From Aureimonas flava (GTDB lineage Bacteria > Pseudomonadota > Alphaproteobacteria > Rhizobiales > Rhizobiaceae), in contig NZ_QYRN01000006.1 in NCBI RefSeq assembly GCF_003583935.1, positions 62,001 through 126,000 of the forward strand: DNA of 64,000 bases, read 5' to 3'. This document shows, piece by piece, positions 53,092 through 61,925 of the stretch. The notes beneath the pieces were generated by a model. That model was not told the origin of the DNA, ran no database searches, and saw only the letters and a program-made list of their open reading frames with translations. Within the stretch, counting starts at the first letter, position 1, and every line of letters begins with the position of its first letter. Position numbers and translations under genes: made by a program.

Positions 53092-56046
53092 TCAGGCGTC
53101 GTCCAGCGCGTCCCGCAGCTTGGTCGCCAGGTCCTCCAGCGAGAACGGCTTGGTGAGAAGGCGCACGCCGGCGTCCAGCACGCCGTGGTGCACGATGGCG
53201 TTGCGCGTGTAGCCGGTGGTGAACACGACCTTGAGGTCGGGCCGCTGGCGGCGCGCCTCCTCGGCGAGCTGCCGCCCGTCGATGTCCGGCATCACCACGT
53301 CGGTGAACAGGAGGTCGATGTCCGGGCGCTGCGCCAGGAGGCGAAGCGCTTCGGCGGCGCCGTCCGCCTCCAGGGTGCGGTAGCCGAGCTCCTGCACCGC
53401 CTCGATCGTCACGCGGCGCACGCCGTCGTCGTCCTCGACCACCAGGACCAGCTCGGCGGACGGGTCGATCAGCTCGGGAGGCGGCGGCTCCGCGCGCTCG
53501 GCCGGCTCGTGCTCGCCCACCAGCCTTGGCAGGTAGATCTTCACGCTGGTGCCGCGGCCGGGCTCCGAATAGATCTTCACGTGCCCGTCGGACTGCTTCA
53601 CGAAGCCGTAGACCTGGCTGAGGCCGAGGCCCGTGCCCTTGCCGATCTCCTTGGTGGTGAAGAACGGGTCGAAGGCCTTGGCCATCACGTCCGGCGCCAT
53701 GCCCGTCCCCGTGTCGGTCACCGCCACCAGCACGTACTGTCCGGCGAGGATGCCGAGATCGGCCGCCACGTAGCGGTCGTCGAGGTGGGCGTTCTGCGTC
53801 TCGATGGTGAGGCGGCCGCCTTCGGGCATGGCGTCGCGCGCGTTCACCGCGAGGTTGACGATCACGTTCTCGAGCTGGTTGGCGTCCACCGAGCAGGACC
53901 AGAGACCGCCGCCGAGCACGGTTTCCAGTCGGATGTTGCCGCTCAGCGTCCGGCGCAGGAGCTCGGACATGCCGGACACCAGCCTGTTAAGGTCCACCGC
54001 CTGCGGGTTCAGCGGCTGCTGGCGCGAGAAGGCGAGGAGCCGGTGCGTCAGCGTCGCAGCCCGGCGCGCGCCCTCCATCGCGTTGTCGGCATAGCGGCGC
54101 AGCCGCGCGTCGCCGTCCGGCAGCCGGCGTCCCAGGAGATCGAGCGAGCCAATCACCACCGACAGCATGTTGTTGAAGTCGTGCGCGATGCCGCCGGTGA
54201 GCTGGCCGACGGCCTCCATCTTCTGCGCCTGGCGCAGCACCTCGGAGGTGCGCTCCAGCTCGGCGGTGCGCTCGCGCACCCGCTCCTCCAGGGTCGCGTT
54301 CAGCTCGATCAGCGCCGCCTCGGCGCGTGCGCGCTCCAGCGCCTCGCGCGTGCGCGCCGCCACGTCCTCGCAGAGCTGTATCTCGGCTGGGGTCCATGCA
54401 CGCGGCCGGGGCTCGTGCAGGTAGAGGACGGAGCGGAGCGTTCCGTCGCGCAGCAGCGGAACCACGACGAGCGACAGGCAGCCGATGCCGTCCCAGGCCT
54501 GGGCGAAGGCCTCGCCGACGCGTGCGTCGGCGCGCGCGTCGGCGACCACCAGCGTGCGGCCGGCGCGCAGCTCCCCGATCGCGGCGGGCCCGAACGCGTC
54601 CAGGATCCGGCTTTCACCGGCAAGGCTCGCCGTGTCCGGCGTGCTGGTCCAGTCGCGCGAGACGCGCACCATCTCGCCGCTCGCGTCGATCTCGCCGTAG
54701 CCGCAGCGGGCCGCGCGCACGCGTCGGCCGAGAAGCTGCGTGGCCGCCGCTTCGAGGGTCGCCGGGTCGGGATGGACGATCAGCGTATCGTTGAGCAGCA
54801 GCAGGAACTCGCGCCGCTCCTCCGCCAGCTTGAAGTCGTGGATGTCGGTGCAGGTGCCGAACCAGCGGATGATGCGCCCCGACCGGTCGCGCATCGCCTG
54901 GGCACGGCCCAGCACCCAGCGGTACAGCCCCGTGTGGTGCCGCAGCCGGTACTCGATGTGGTAGGGCTCGCCGCTGGCGAGGCATCGGCGCCAGACCGCC
55001 CAGGCGCGCTCCTGGTCGTCCGGGTGGAACATGCCGTTCCAGCCCTCGCCGTCGGTGGAGCCCTGCGGGACGCCGGTGAATTCGTACCAGCGGTCGTTGT
55101 AGTAGTCGTGGAAGCCGTCCGGCAGCGTCGTCCAGACCATCTGGTCGATCGTGTTGGCGATCGCCTGGAACCCGGCCTCGCTGGCTCGCAGCCGATCCTC
55201 GCCAGCGCGCCGTTCGTCGATGTCGATCACCGAGCCGACGAAGCCGAGAAAGGCGCCCGTGCCGTCGAAGCGGGGCGAAGCCGCGTCGATCGCCCAGCGG
55301 TACTGCCCGTCGGCGTGGCGCAGCCGGTATTCCAGCCGGAAGGCGGTGCGCGAGCCGTGGGCCTCGCGGACGGTCCGGGCGGTCTCCTCCGCGTCGTCGG
55401 GATGCATCGCGTCGAGCCAGCCGAAACCCTCGGCGCTTTCGTGCGTCTGGCCCGTGGTGTCGTACCAGGATCGGCTGAGATAGGTGCACGAGCCGTCCGG
55501 GTCGGTGACCCGCAGCATCACCGGCGCGTTGTCGGCCATGTTGCGGAAGCGGCTCTCGCTTTCCGCCAGCCGCCGCTCGCCGGCCACGCGCCCCGTCGTC
55601 TCCGACACGATGCACAGGACGCCCGCCACAAGCCCCGCCTCGTCGCGCACGGGCGAGTAGCTGATGTCGAACCAGACGTCCTCCAGGTAGCCGTGCCGCT
55701 CGATGCGGAACGGCCGGTCCCTGGCCGACACCGTCTCGCCCCCGAGCCTCACGCGCGACAGGAGCGGTTCCAGGTCGTCCCAGAGTTCGGCCCAGTTCTC
55801 TCGCGCCGGCCGGCCGAAGGCGCGCGGATGCTTGCTGCCGATGGTCGGCGCATAGGCCTCGTTGTAGAAGGCGAGGTAGTCGGGCCCCCAGAACAGCACG
55901 ACCTGGGCGTGGGACGAGACCACGAGATCGATCGTGGTGCGCAGCACGGGCGGCCATGCGGTCGGGGGACCGAGCGGGCCGTCGCTCCAGTTTCGCGAGC
56001 CGATCAGCGCACCGATGGCGCCGAGTTCCTCGAGTTGGAGCGCCAT
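53092..56046 (-). CDS. PAS/GAF hybrid sensor histidine kinase with receiver domain
   Basis: 984 residues, no membrane segment, so cytosolic. A PAS-like N-terminus (about 20-150), two PAS domains with the DPDGSCTYLSRSWYDTTGQ and FHDYYNDRWYEFTGV patterns (about 165-405), a GAF-like domain (about 425-570), a coiled coil, then the kinase core with His622 in GGIAHDFNNML, N-box NLAVNARDAMP and GKGTGLGLSQVYG. A C-terminal receiver (about 866-984) has Asp916 and Lys966. This is the common light/redox-sensing rhizobial hybrid-kinase plan. The signal is unknown. Confidence 0.9.
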   Translation of the reverse strand: MALQLEELGAIGALIGSRNWSDGPLGPPTAWPPVLRTTIDLVVSSHAQVVLFWGPDYLAFYNEAYAPTIGSKHPRAFGRPARENWAELWDDLEPLLSRVRLGGETVSARDRPFRIERHGYLEDVWFDISYSPVRDEAGLVAGVLCIVSETTGRVAGERRLAESESRFRNMADNAPVMLRVTDPDGSCTYLSRSWYDTTGQTHESAEGFGWLDAMHPDDAEETARTVREAHGSRTAFRLEYRLRHADGQYRWAIDAASPRFDGTGAFLGFVGSVIDIDERRAGEDRLRASEAGFQAIANTIDQMVWTTLPDGFHDYYNDRWYEFTGVPQGSTDGEGWNGMFHPDDQERAWAVWRRCLASGEPYHIEYRLRHHTGLYRWVLGRAQAMRDRSGRIIRWFGTCTDIHDFKLAEERREFLLLLNDTLIVHPDPATLEAAATQLLGRRVRAARCGYGEIDASGEMVRVSRDWTSTPDTASLAGESRILDAFGPAAIGELRAGRTLVVADARADARVGEAFAQAWDGIGCLSLVVVPLLRDGTLRSVLYLHEPRPRAWTPAEIQLCEDVAARTREALERARAEAALIELNATLEERVRERTAELERTSEVLRQAQKMEAVGQLTGGIAHDFNNMLSVVIGSLDLLGRRLPDGDARLRRYADNAMEGARRAATLTHRLLAFSRQQPLNPQAVDLNRLVSGMSELLRRTLSGNIRLETVLGGGLWSCSVDANQLENVIVNLAVNARDAMPEGGRLTIETQNAHLDDRYVAADLGILAGQYVLVAVTDTGTGMAPDVMAKAFDPFFTTKEIGKGTGLGLSQVYGFVKQSDGHVKIYSEPGRGTSVKIYLPRLVGEHEPAERAEPPPPELIDPSAELVLVVEDDDGVRRVTIEAVQELGYRTLEADGAAEALRLLAQRPDIDLLFTDVVMPDIDGRQLAEEARRQRPDLKVVFTTGYTRNAIVHHGVLDAGVRLLTKPFSLEDLATKLRDALDDA

Positions 56047-56162
56047 GCGATGCCAAGTCTCCCGAATGTCCCGTCCGGACGGCGGCCTTGCGGCCGCCGG
56101 TCCGTGGCGCTGAACGCGCGACGGCCGGGTTTGGTTCGCCGGAACGCCGCCCCGTGGCGCCG

Positions 56163-56732
56163 TCAGTCCTTGGCGCGCTCCACGTAGGAGCCGTCGGCGG
56201 TCATCACCACGATGCGGGTGCCGGGCGCGATGTGCGGGGGAACCAGGGTGCGCACGCCGTTGGACAGGACGGCCGGCTTGTAGGACGAGGACGCCGTCTG
56301 GCCCTTGGTGGTGGGCTCGGTGTCGGTGACCTCGTAGATCGCGCGCTGCGGCAGCTCGATCGAGATCGCGAGGTCGTTGTAGATGGCGACCTGCACCGCC
56401 ATGCCTTCCTGGAGATAGGGCGCGGAATCGCCCACTACGCTCTCGGGAACCGCGACCTGGTCGAAGCTCTCCGGGTTCATGAAGTGGAAGCCTTCGTCGT
56501 CCGAATACAGGAACGTGTGCTCGCGCTCCTCAACGAAGGCCCGCTCGACCTGCTCGGTGGTGCGGTAGCGGTCCGACACCTTCACCCCGTCCGAGATGCG
56601 GCGCATGTCGAGCTGGGTGACGGGCGTGCCCTTGCCGGGATGGATGTTCTCGGCCGACAGGATCACGTAGAGCTTGCCGTCCTCCCGTTCCACGACGTTG
56701 CCTTTGCGGAGCGAACTGGCGATCACCTTCAC
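56163..56732 (-). CDS. efp: Translation elongation factor P
   Basis: 189 residues. EF-P rescues ribosomes stalled at polyproline. It has the KOW-like domain 1 with Lys34 in HPGKGTPV, the site that is lysylated by EpmA, then two OB domains with the C-terminal [22 protein letters not shown] at 56730-56732 was chosen; it gives the standard length and AGGAAC stands upstream. Divergent from epmA-epmB, the genes for its own modification, across a 151-bp region that should hold both promoters. Confidence 0.97.
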   Translation of the reverse strand: MKVIASSLRKGNVVEREDGKLYVILSAENIHPGKGTPVTQLDMRRISDGVKVSDRYRTTEQVERAFVEEREHTFLYSDDEGFHFMNPESFDQVAVPESVVGDSAPYLQEGMAVQVAIYNDLAISIELPQRAIYEVTDTEPTTKGQTASSSYKPAVLSNGVRTLVPPHIAPGTRIVVMTADGSYVERAKD

Positions 56733-56883
56733 GGGCTTTGTTCCTGATTTCGGTCTTGTGTTGTAAGGGAGCTCGTCCGAGCCTCGATCCTGGGCCCTAG
56801 CGCATCTGACGGTCCGCCGCCAGTCGGGCGGGTCCGTTTCGACAAGAGCCGCCCTACCGCCGAGCACGACCTTCCGAATCGCC

Positions 56884-57936
56884 ATGACCGACCCTTCGCC
56901 CTGGTGGGCCCCCCACGTCCATGCCGACCGCCGGCCGCGCCTCCTCCTGCGCAACGCGCTCATGGCCGCGCTGCGCGCCTGGTTCGCCGGACGCGGCTTC
57001 GTGGAGGTGGACGCGGCGGCGCTGCAGGTCTCGCCCGGCAACGAGGCGCACCTGGCGGCCTTCGCAACGCGGGAGCGCCGCGCCGACGGAACGCACCAGC
57101 CGCTGTACCTCCATACCTCGCCCGAATTCGCCTGCAAGAAGCTGCTGGCGGCCGGCGAGCCGCGTCTGTTCTGCGCCGCCCCGGTGTATCGCAACGGCGA
57201 GCGCAGCGCGTTGCACCACCCGTGCTTCACCATGCTCGAATGGTATCGCGCGGGCGAGACCTACGAGGCGCTGATGGACGACTGCGCCGCCATCCTCGCG
57301 CTCGCCGCCGAGACGGCCGGCGTCAAGCGGTTCCAGTTCCGCGACCGCAAGGCCGACCCGTTCTTCCCGCCCGAGCGGCTCAGCGTCGCGGAGGCGTTCC
57401 GGCTCTTCGCCGGCATCGACCTTCTGGCCAGCGTGGCGCCGGGCGGGGAGACGGATCGCGGGCGGCTGGAGGCCGATGTGCGGGCCGCGGGCCTGCGCAC
57501 CGCGCCGGACGACACCTGGGCCGACCTGTTCAGCCGCGTCCTGACCGACAAGGTCGAGCCGCGGCTCGGCCAGGGCAGGGCGACGATCCTCCACGACTAT
57601 CCGATCCCCGAGGCCGCGCTGGCTCGGCCGAGCCCGCGCGACGGGCGCGTCGCCGAGCGGTTCGAGCTCTACTGCTGCGGCGTGGAGCTGGCCAACGCCT
57701 TCGGCGAGCTGACCGACGCGGCCGAGCAGCGACGCCGCTTCGAGGCCGAGATGGACGAGCGCGAGCGCGTCTACGGCGAGCGCTACCCGCTGGACGAGGA
57801 CTTCCTGGCCGCGCTCGGACGGATGCCGGAGGCCAGCGGCATCGCGCTCGGCTTCGACCGGCTGGTGATGCTGGCGACCGGCGCCACGCGCATCGAGGAC
57901 GTCCTGTGGACGCCCGTCGCGGATATCCGGGCGTGA
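56884..57936 (+). CDS. epmA: EF-P lysine lysyltransferase (EpmA/GenX)
   Basis: 350 residues, a class II aminoacyl-tRNA synthetase core without an anticodon-binding domain, as in EpmA (E. coli 325). Motif 2 is [20 protein letters not shown] (about 100-119) and motif 3 is [12 protein letters not shown] (about 321-332); the substrate site is in [15 protein letters not shown]. It transfers (R)-beta-lysine to Lys34 of EF-P. Stop overlaps the epmB start (GTGA). Confidence 0.94.
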   Translation: MTDPSPWWAPHVHADRRPRLLLRNALMAALRAWFAGRGFVEVDAAALQVSPGNEAHLAAFATRERRADGTHQPLYLHTSPEFACKKLLAAGEPRLFCAAPVYRNGERSALHHPCFTMLEWYRAGETYEALMDDCAAILALAAETAGVKRFQFRDRKADPFFPPERLSVAEAFRLFAGIDLLASVAPGGETDRGRLEADVRAAGLRTAPDDTWADLFSRVLTDKVEPRLGQGRATILHDYPIPEAALARPSPRDGRVAERFELYCCGVELANAFGELTDAAEQRRRFEAEMDERERVYGERYPLDEDFLAALGRMPEASGIALGFDRLVMLATGATRIEDVLWTPVADIRA

Positions 57937-59009
57937 CGCGCGCGCTGCGCAGCGCCGGCGCGCTGGCGGAGGCCGGGCTCGTGCCGCCCGAGCGCCTTTC
58001 CGAGCTGGAGCGGGTGGCGGCGCGCTACGCCGTGGCGGTGACGCCGGACATGGCCGCGCTGATCGAGGCGCCCGACGATCCGATCGCGCGCCAGTTCGTG
58101 CCCTCGGCCGCCGAGCTCGACGCGCGGCCGGAGGAGCGCGCCGACCCGATCGGCGACAAGGCCCATTCGCCGCTGCCCGGCATCGTGCACCGCTACCCCG
58201 ACCGCGTGCTCCTGAAGCCGCTGCACGTCTGCCCTGTCTACTGCCGCTTCTGCTTCCGCCGCGAGATGGTCGGGCCGGAAGGGAACGGCAGCCTGACGGA
58301 GGCCGAGCTCGACGCCGCGCTCGCCTACGTGGCCGGCGCGCCGGAGATCTGGGAGGTCGTGGTCACCGGGGGCGACCCGTTCCTGCTGTCGCCCCGCCGC
58401 ATGGCGGCGATCGGCCGGACGCTGGGCGCGGCGCCGCACGTGCGCGTCATGCGGTTCCATACCCGCGTTCCCGTGGTCGAGCCCGAGCGGGTGAGCGAGG
58501 CGCTGGTCTCGGCCCTGCGGGTCTTTCCCGGCGCCACCTTCGTGGCCCTCCACGCCAACCACCCGCGCGAGTTCACGCCGCGGGCGCGCGCCGCGATCGC
58601 CCGGCTGGTCGACGCGGGCGTGCCGATGGTCAGCCAGTCGGTGCTGCTCGCTGGCGTCAACGACGACGCGGACACGCTGTCGCAACTCATGCGCTGCTTC
58701 GTGGAGAACCGGATCAAGCCCTACTACCTCCACCAGGGCGACCTCGCGCCCGGCACCGCCCATCTGCGCACCTCGATCGAGGCGGGGCAGGGCCTTCTGC
58801 GGGAGATGCGCGGTCGAGTGTCCGGGCTCTGCCAGCCGACCTATGTGCTCGACATCCCCGGCGGCCACGGCAAGGTGCCGATCGGGCCGGACTTCGTGGA
58901 ACGTGCGGGGGAGGGCCACCGCGTGACCGATCCCTGGGGTCGCTCCCATGCCTATCCGCCTTCGCCGGACACGGCGGACGAGAAAGTCCGCGACGCCGGC
59001 GGGAAATGA
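57933..59009 (+). CDS. epmB: EF-P beta-lysylation protein, radical SAM lysine 2,3-aminomutase (EpmB)
   Basis: 358 residues. The radical SAM cysteines are in HVCPVYCRFCFRREMVG (C-x3-C-x2-C, about 96-112), followed by VTGGDPFLLS (SAM binding) and the PLP Lys region HGKVP near residue 311. It makes beta-lysine from lysine for EpmA. GTG start at 57933 overlaps the epmA stop. Length agrees with E. coli EpmB (342). epmC, needed only for hydroxylation, is not seen. Confidence 0.94.
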   Translation: MTRALRSAGALAEAGLVPPERLSELERVAARYAVAVTPDMAALIEAPDDPIARQFVPSAAELDARPEERADPIGDKAHSPLPGIVHRYPDRVLLKPLHVCPVYCRFCFRREMVGPEGNGSLTEAELDAALAYVAGAPEIWEVVVTGGDPFLLSPRRMAAIGRTLGAAPHVRVMRFHTRVPVVEPERVSEALVSALRVFPGATFVALHANHPREFTPRARAAIARLVDAGVPMVSQSVLLAGVNDDADTLSQLMRCFVENRIKPYYLHQGDLAPGTAHLRTSIEAGQGLLREMRGRVSGLCQPTYVLDIPGGHGKVPIGPDFVERAGEGHRVTDPWGRSHAYPPSPDTADEKVRDAGGK

Positions 59010-59159
59010 GCGTATCTCCCGTCTCGTCGTTCCGCACGCTTCGCTGCGCCGGAACGTTCAGCCGCCCAAGCAATCCGCATCCGGTCCGCGAGAAACCGCA
59101 CGCAAACGTGTGTCTTCCGCTCTAGGGTTGTGGTTGAAGGGGGCGCACCCGAGACGCCC

Positions 59160-59705
59160 ATGACCCAGACTGCGATGCAGACACACCACACCGATGCGCT
59201 GGCCACCCCGCGCGACCAGATCGCCGCGCTTCCCGTCCGCATGAGCGAGGATGGCGGGCTGGAGGTGCTGCTCGTCACCTCGCGCGAGACCCGTCGCTGG
59301 ATCATCCCGAAGGGATGGCCGATGCAGGGGCGCTCCGACGACGAGGCGGCCGGGGTGGAGGCGCGCGAGGAGGCCGGCGTCAAGGGCAAGCTCCTGCCGG
59401 CGTCGATCGGACGCTACGCCTATTGGCAGCGCGGCCGGGTGGAAATCCGTTTCCTCCAGGTCGACGTGTTCCTTCTGCGGGTCGAGAAGGTTCTGAAGAG
59501 CTGGAAGGAAAAGGATCAGCGCGAGCGCCGGTGGTTCAGCATCGTGGCGGCGGCCGATCTGGTGCAGGAGCCCGACCTCGGCCAGTTGTTCCTGCGCCTG
59601 CTCGGCCAGGACGAGGTCCGACGCTTCCTGAAGCTCGACCGGGCGCGTCGCCGCAAGTCCGCCGCCAAGGTGGCGGGCGCCCCGGAGGCGCCCGACGCCG
59701 GTTGA
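59160..59705 (+). CDS. Nudix hydrolase family protein
   Basis: 181 residues. The Nudix region WIIPKGWPMQGRSDDEAAGV continues into EAREEAGVKGK (about 54-83). Relative to the consensus G-x5-E-x7-R-E-U-x-E-E-x-G-U, the first Glu is Arg and the Arg of RE is Val, though the metal-binding EE pair is kept. This variation is common in the DIPP-like alphaproteobacterial subgroup. Likely substrate is a diphosphoinositol polyphosphate or a dinucleoside polyphosphate, unproven. A basic C-terminal tail (RRRKSAAK) is present. Confidence 0.85.
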   Translation: MTQTAMQTHHTDALATPRDQIAALPVRMSEDGGLEVLLVTSRETRRWIIPKGWPMQGRSDDEAAGVEAREEAGVKGKLLPASIGRYAYWQRGRVEIRFLQVDVFLLRVEKVLKSWKEKDQRERRWFSIVAAADLVQEPDLGQLFLRLLGQDEVRRFLKLDRARRRKSAAKVAGAPEAPDAG

Positions 59706-59833
59706 TCCGGCGTCGTCCGAGGGTTAAGAGCGGGGGACAGGTTCGCGCAAGGTCCTGCCGGGCGGTCGCCCGGCCCGGCGCCGGACCCTCGGGCCGCCGC
59801 GCCCCGCCCCGTTCAACCTGACCCCGGACCGGA

Positions 59834-61231
59834 ATGCCGCTCTTCGACGTCCTGCCGCCGGATCTGTTCAAGCCCCTGGCGGCGCCGGCGAAGCGGCTCT
59901 ATTCCGACCTTCTGCTGCACATCTTCCACGAGACGTTCGAGCCCTCCGCCGAGGCGCCGAGGCGGGGCGACGTCCTGCGCGCGATCGACGCCTTCCTGGC
60001 GGCGCGCGAAGGGGCGGGCGAGGACGCGGACATGCCGGCCGGCCGGCCGGAGGAGCGCGCCCGCGCCCTCTACGACCGGCTGGTGGAGACCGGTTGGATG
60101 GTGGAGCACCGCGACCGATACCTGCGCCTCGTCGATCTCGACCCGGAGGCGGCGGGGCTCCTGCATCTCCTGTCGCGCATCGAGCGCGGCGAGACGCGCT
60201 CCTACGGCGGTGCGGTGCTGGAGGTGCTGTCGGGGCTGGAGGGGGCGGCCGCCCACCCGGACGAGCGTTCCGAGGCGCTTCGCAACGCCCTGCGCGGCGC
60301 CGAGGACTTCATGGGCCACATGCGCACGGTCGCCGTGTCGCTGCGCCAGGCGGAGGAGCGGATCCTGCGCCAGCCCTCGCTCCGCGCGATCTTCCGGCAG
60401 TTCTTCGGCGACTTCGTGGAGCGGCACCTGATCCGCGACTTCAAGACGCTCCAGACGGTGGACAATCCGTTCCGCTTCCGCACCGCGATCATCCGGCAGG
60501 CGACCGAGATGATCGAGAACCGCGCCCTCCTGTCGACGCTCGGCGAGGCCTACGGGCGCGAAGGGCGGCTCGATCCGGGGCGCGACGGCGAGGAGGAGAT
60601 CCGCGACGAGCTCGCCCGGATCGTCCAGGTCTTCGAGGCGGCCGAGCGGCACCTCGACGCGATCAACGCGACCGTCGCCCGCATCGAGCGGCGCATGGTC
60701 AACGCCGCTCGCCACATGGACCGGATCGCCGGCGGCTCCAACGCGGACCTTGCCGAGGCGCTGCGTCTCGTCGGCGCGCGGGGCGGGGAGGGCGAGGTCG
60801 CGGTGGCGCCCATGCTCCTGCCGCGCGTCCTGCCGCTCGGGCCGCCCCACGTGCCCGCGCCCCGGCGCGACCGGCCGCCCGTGGCGGCCGTGCCGCTGCG
60901 CGACACGGCGCCCGATCCGGCCGCCCTGCGCTACGCGCGCGCCAAGGAGGAATACGTGCGCCGCACGCGCGTCACAGCGCCGGTGCTGGCGGCTTATGTC
61001 GAGCGCGTCCTGGGCCCGCGCGGCGAGGTGCGCGCGCGCGACGTCATGCTGTCGTCGGTGGACGATTTCGTCGCCTTCCAGCGCCTGCGCGAGCTGCCCT
61101 CGATCTTCGGCGGCGTGCTGGCCCGGCGCTACGAGATCGAGTTCCTGGAAGACCGCTGCGCCAACCGCTGGATCGCCTGCCAGGACTTCGTGATCCGCCG
61201 ACGGCCGGGAGCCCAAGTCGATGCCCCCTGA
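59834..61231 (+). CDS. jetA: Wadjet anti-plasmid system protein JetA (kleisin-like)
   Basis: 465 residues. The N-terminal winged-helix opens MPLFDVLPPDLFKPLAAPAKRLY, matching JetA proteins (DUF5716/Wadjet JetA). A helical kleisin-like middle (about 95-300) and a C-terminal winged region with LSSVDDFVAFQRLRELPS (about 407) follow. In Wadjet type I, JetA is the MukF-like subunit bridging the JetC SMC heads. Overlaps jetB by 11 nt. The name is by family resemblance and gene order, and the system is cut at the window edge. Confidence 0.85.
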   Translation: MPLFDVLPPDLFKPLAAPAKRLYSDLLLHIFHETFEPSAEAPRRGDVLRAIDAFLAAREGAGEDADMPAGRPEERARALYDRLVETGWMVEHRDRYLRLVDLDPEAAGLLHLLSRIERGETRSYGGAVLEVLSGLEGAAAHPDERSEALRNALRGAEDFMGHMRTVAVSLRQAEERILRQPSLRAIFRQFFGDFVERHLIRDFKTLQTVDNPFRFRTAIIRQATEMIENRALLSTLGEAYGREGRLDPGRDGEEEIRDELARIVQVFEAAERHLDAINATVARIERRMVNAARHMDRIAGGSNADLAEALRLVGARGGEGEVAVAPMLLPRVLPLGPPHVPAPRRDRPPVAAVPLRDTAPDPAALRYARAKEEYVRRTRVTAPVLAAYVERVLGPRGEVRARDVMLSSVDDFVAFQRLRELPSIFGGVLARRYEIEFLEDRCANRWIACQDFVIRRRPGAQVDAP

Positions 61232-61925
61232 GACCGACGAGTTCCGAGACATCGTGGAGGGCGACTGGGCGGGCGGCCACATCGCCGGCCGGCGCCCGAC
61301 GGCCGAGGAGATGACGCGCGCCCTCCAGGTGATGATGACGCGCCAGTGCGTCTATTCCCACACCGCCAACATCGGGCGCACCTACGACCTCGTGCGGGCC
61401 TATCCGACCTTCTTCGAGCGCTACTTCGGCTCGCTCGGCTATCGGCTGGTGGTGGCCCCGCGCGACCAGATGGTGGCGCTCGCCGTGCCGGCGGAGGGGC
61501 CCCGCTACGACGGGCTGTTCGAGCGCCTGCGCAAGGACGAGACGATCGTGCTCCTGGCGCTGCGTCTCGTCTGGGAGGAGGCGCTGCGCGCCCACGAGGC
61601 GGGCGAGGCGGGCGTGGTGGACGCGACCACCGACGATCTCGTGGATCGGATCGCGGGCGTCGCGCAGGTGCCGCCGCCCGAGGAGACGCGGCTCCTCGAC
61701 ATCCTGCGCGGCTTCGCGCGCCACGGCGCGCTGCGCCTCGGCGAACGCGACCGCGCGCGGCGGGTGTCGCCGCTGACGATCCTGCCGGGCATCGGCATCC
61801 TCGTGCCCGATTCCTATGTGAAGGAACTGATCCTGTGGGCGGGCGCCCCCGCGACCCTTCCCACAGGGGGCGCGATCGCCGACAACGAAGCAGCCGCACC
61901 GTCCGGAACCGAGCCGAATGTATAG
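61221..61925 (+). CDS. jetB: Wadjet system protein JetB (DUF4194, KITE-like)
   Basis: 234 residues, a DUF4194-type MukE/KITE protein. Typical stretches are AEEMTRALQVMMTRQCVYSH (about 27-46), RTYDLVRAYPTFFERYFGSLG and RKDETIVLLALRLVWEEALR (about 103-122). It binds JetA in the Wadjet complex that recognises and cleaves small circular DNA. Its stop overlaps the jetC start by 8 nt and its start overlaps jetA, so all three subunits are made in step. Confidence 0.88.
   Translation: MPPETDEFRDIVEGDWAGGHIAGRRPTAEEMTRALQVMMTRQCVYSHTANIGRTYDLVRAYPTFFERYFGSLGYRLVVAPRDQMVALAVPAEGPRYDGLFERLRKDETIVLLALRLVWEEALRAHEAGEAGVVDATTDDLVDRIAGVAQVPPPEETRLLDILRGFARHGALRLGERDRARRVSPLTILPGIGILVPDSYVKELILWAGAPATLPTGGAIADNEAAAPSGTEPNV

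Noticed and set aside
59010-59159. GTTCCG...CGGAAC pairing after epmB as a terminator
   Set aside because: Inner bases do not pair well and no T-run follows.
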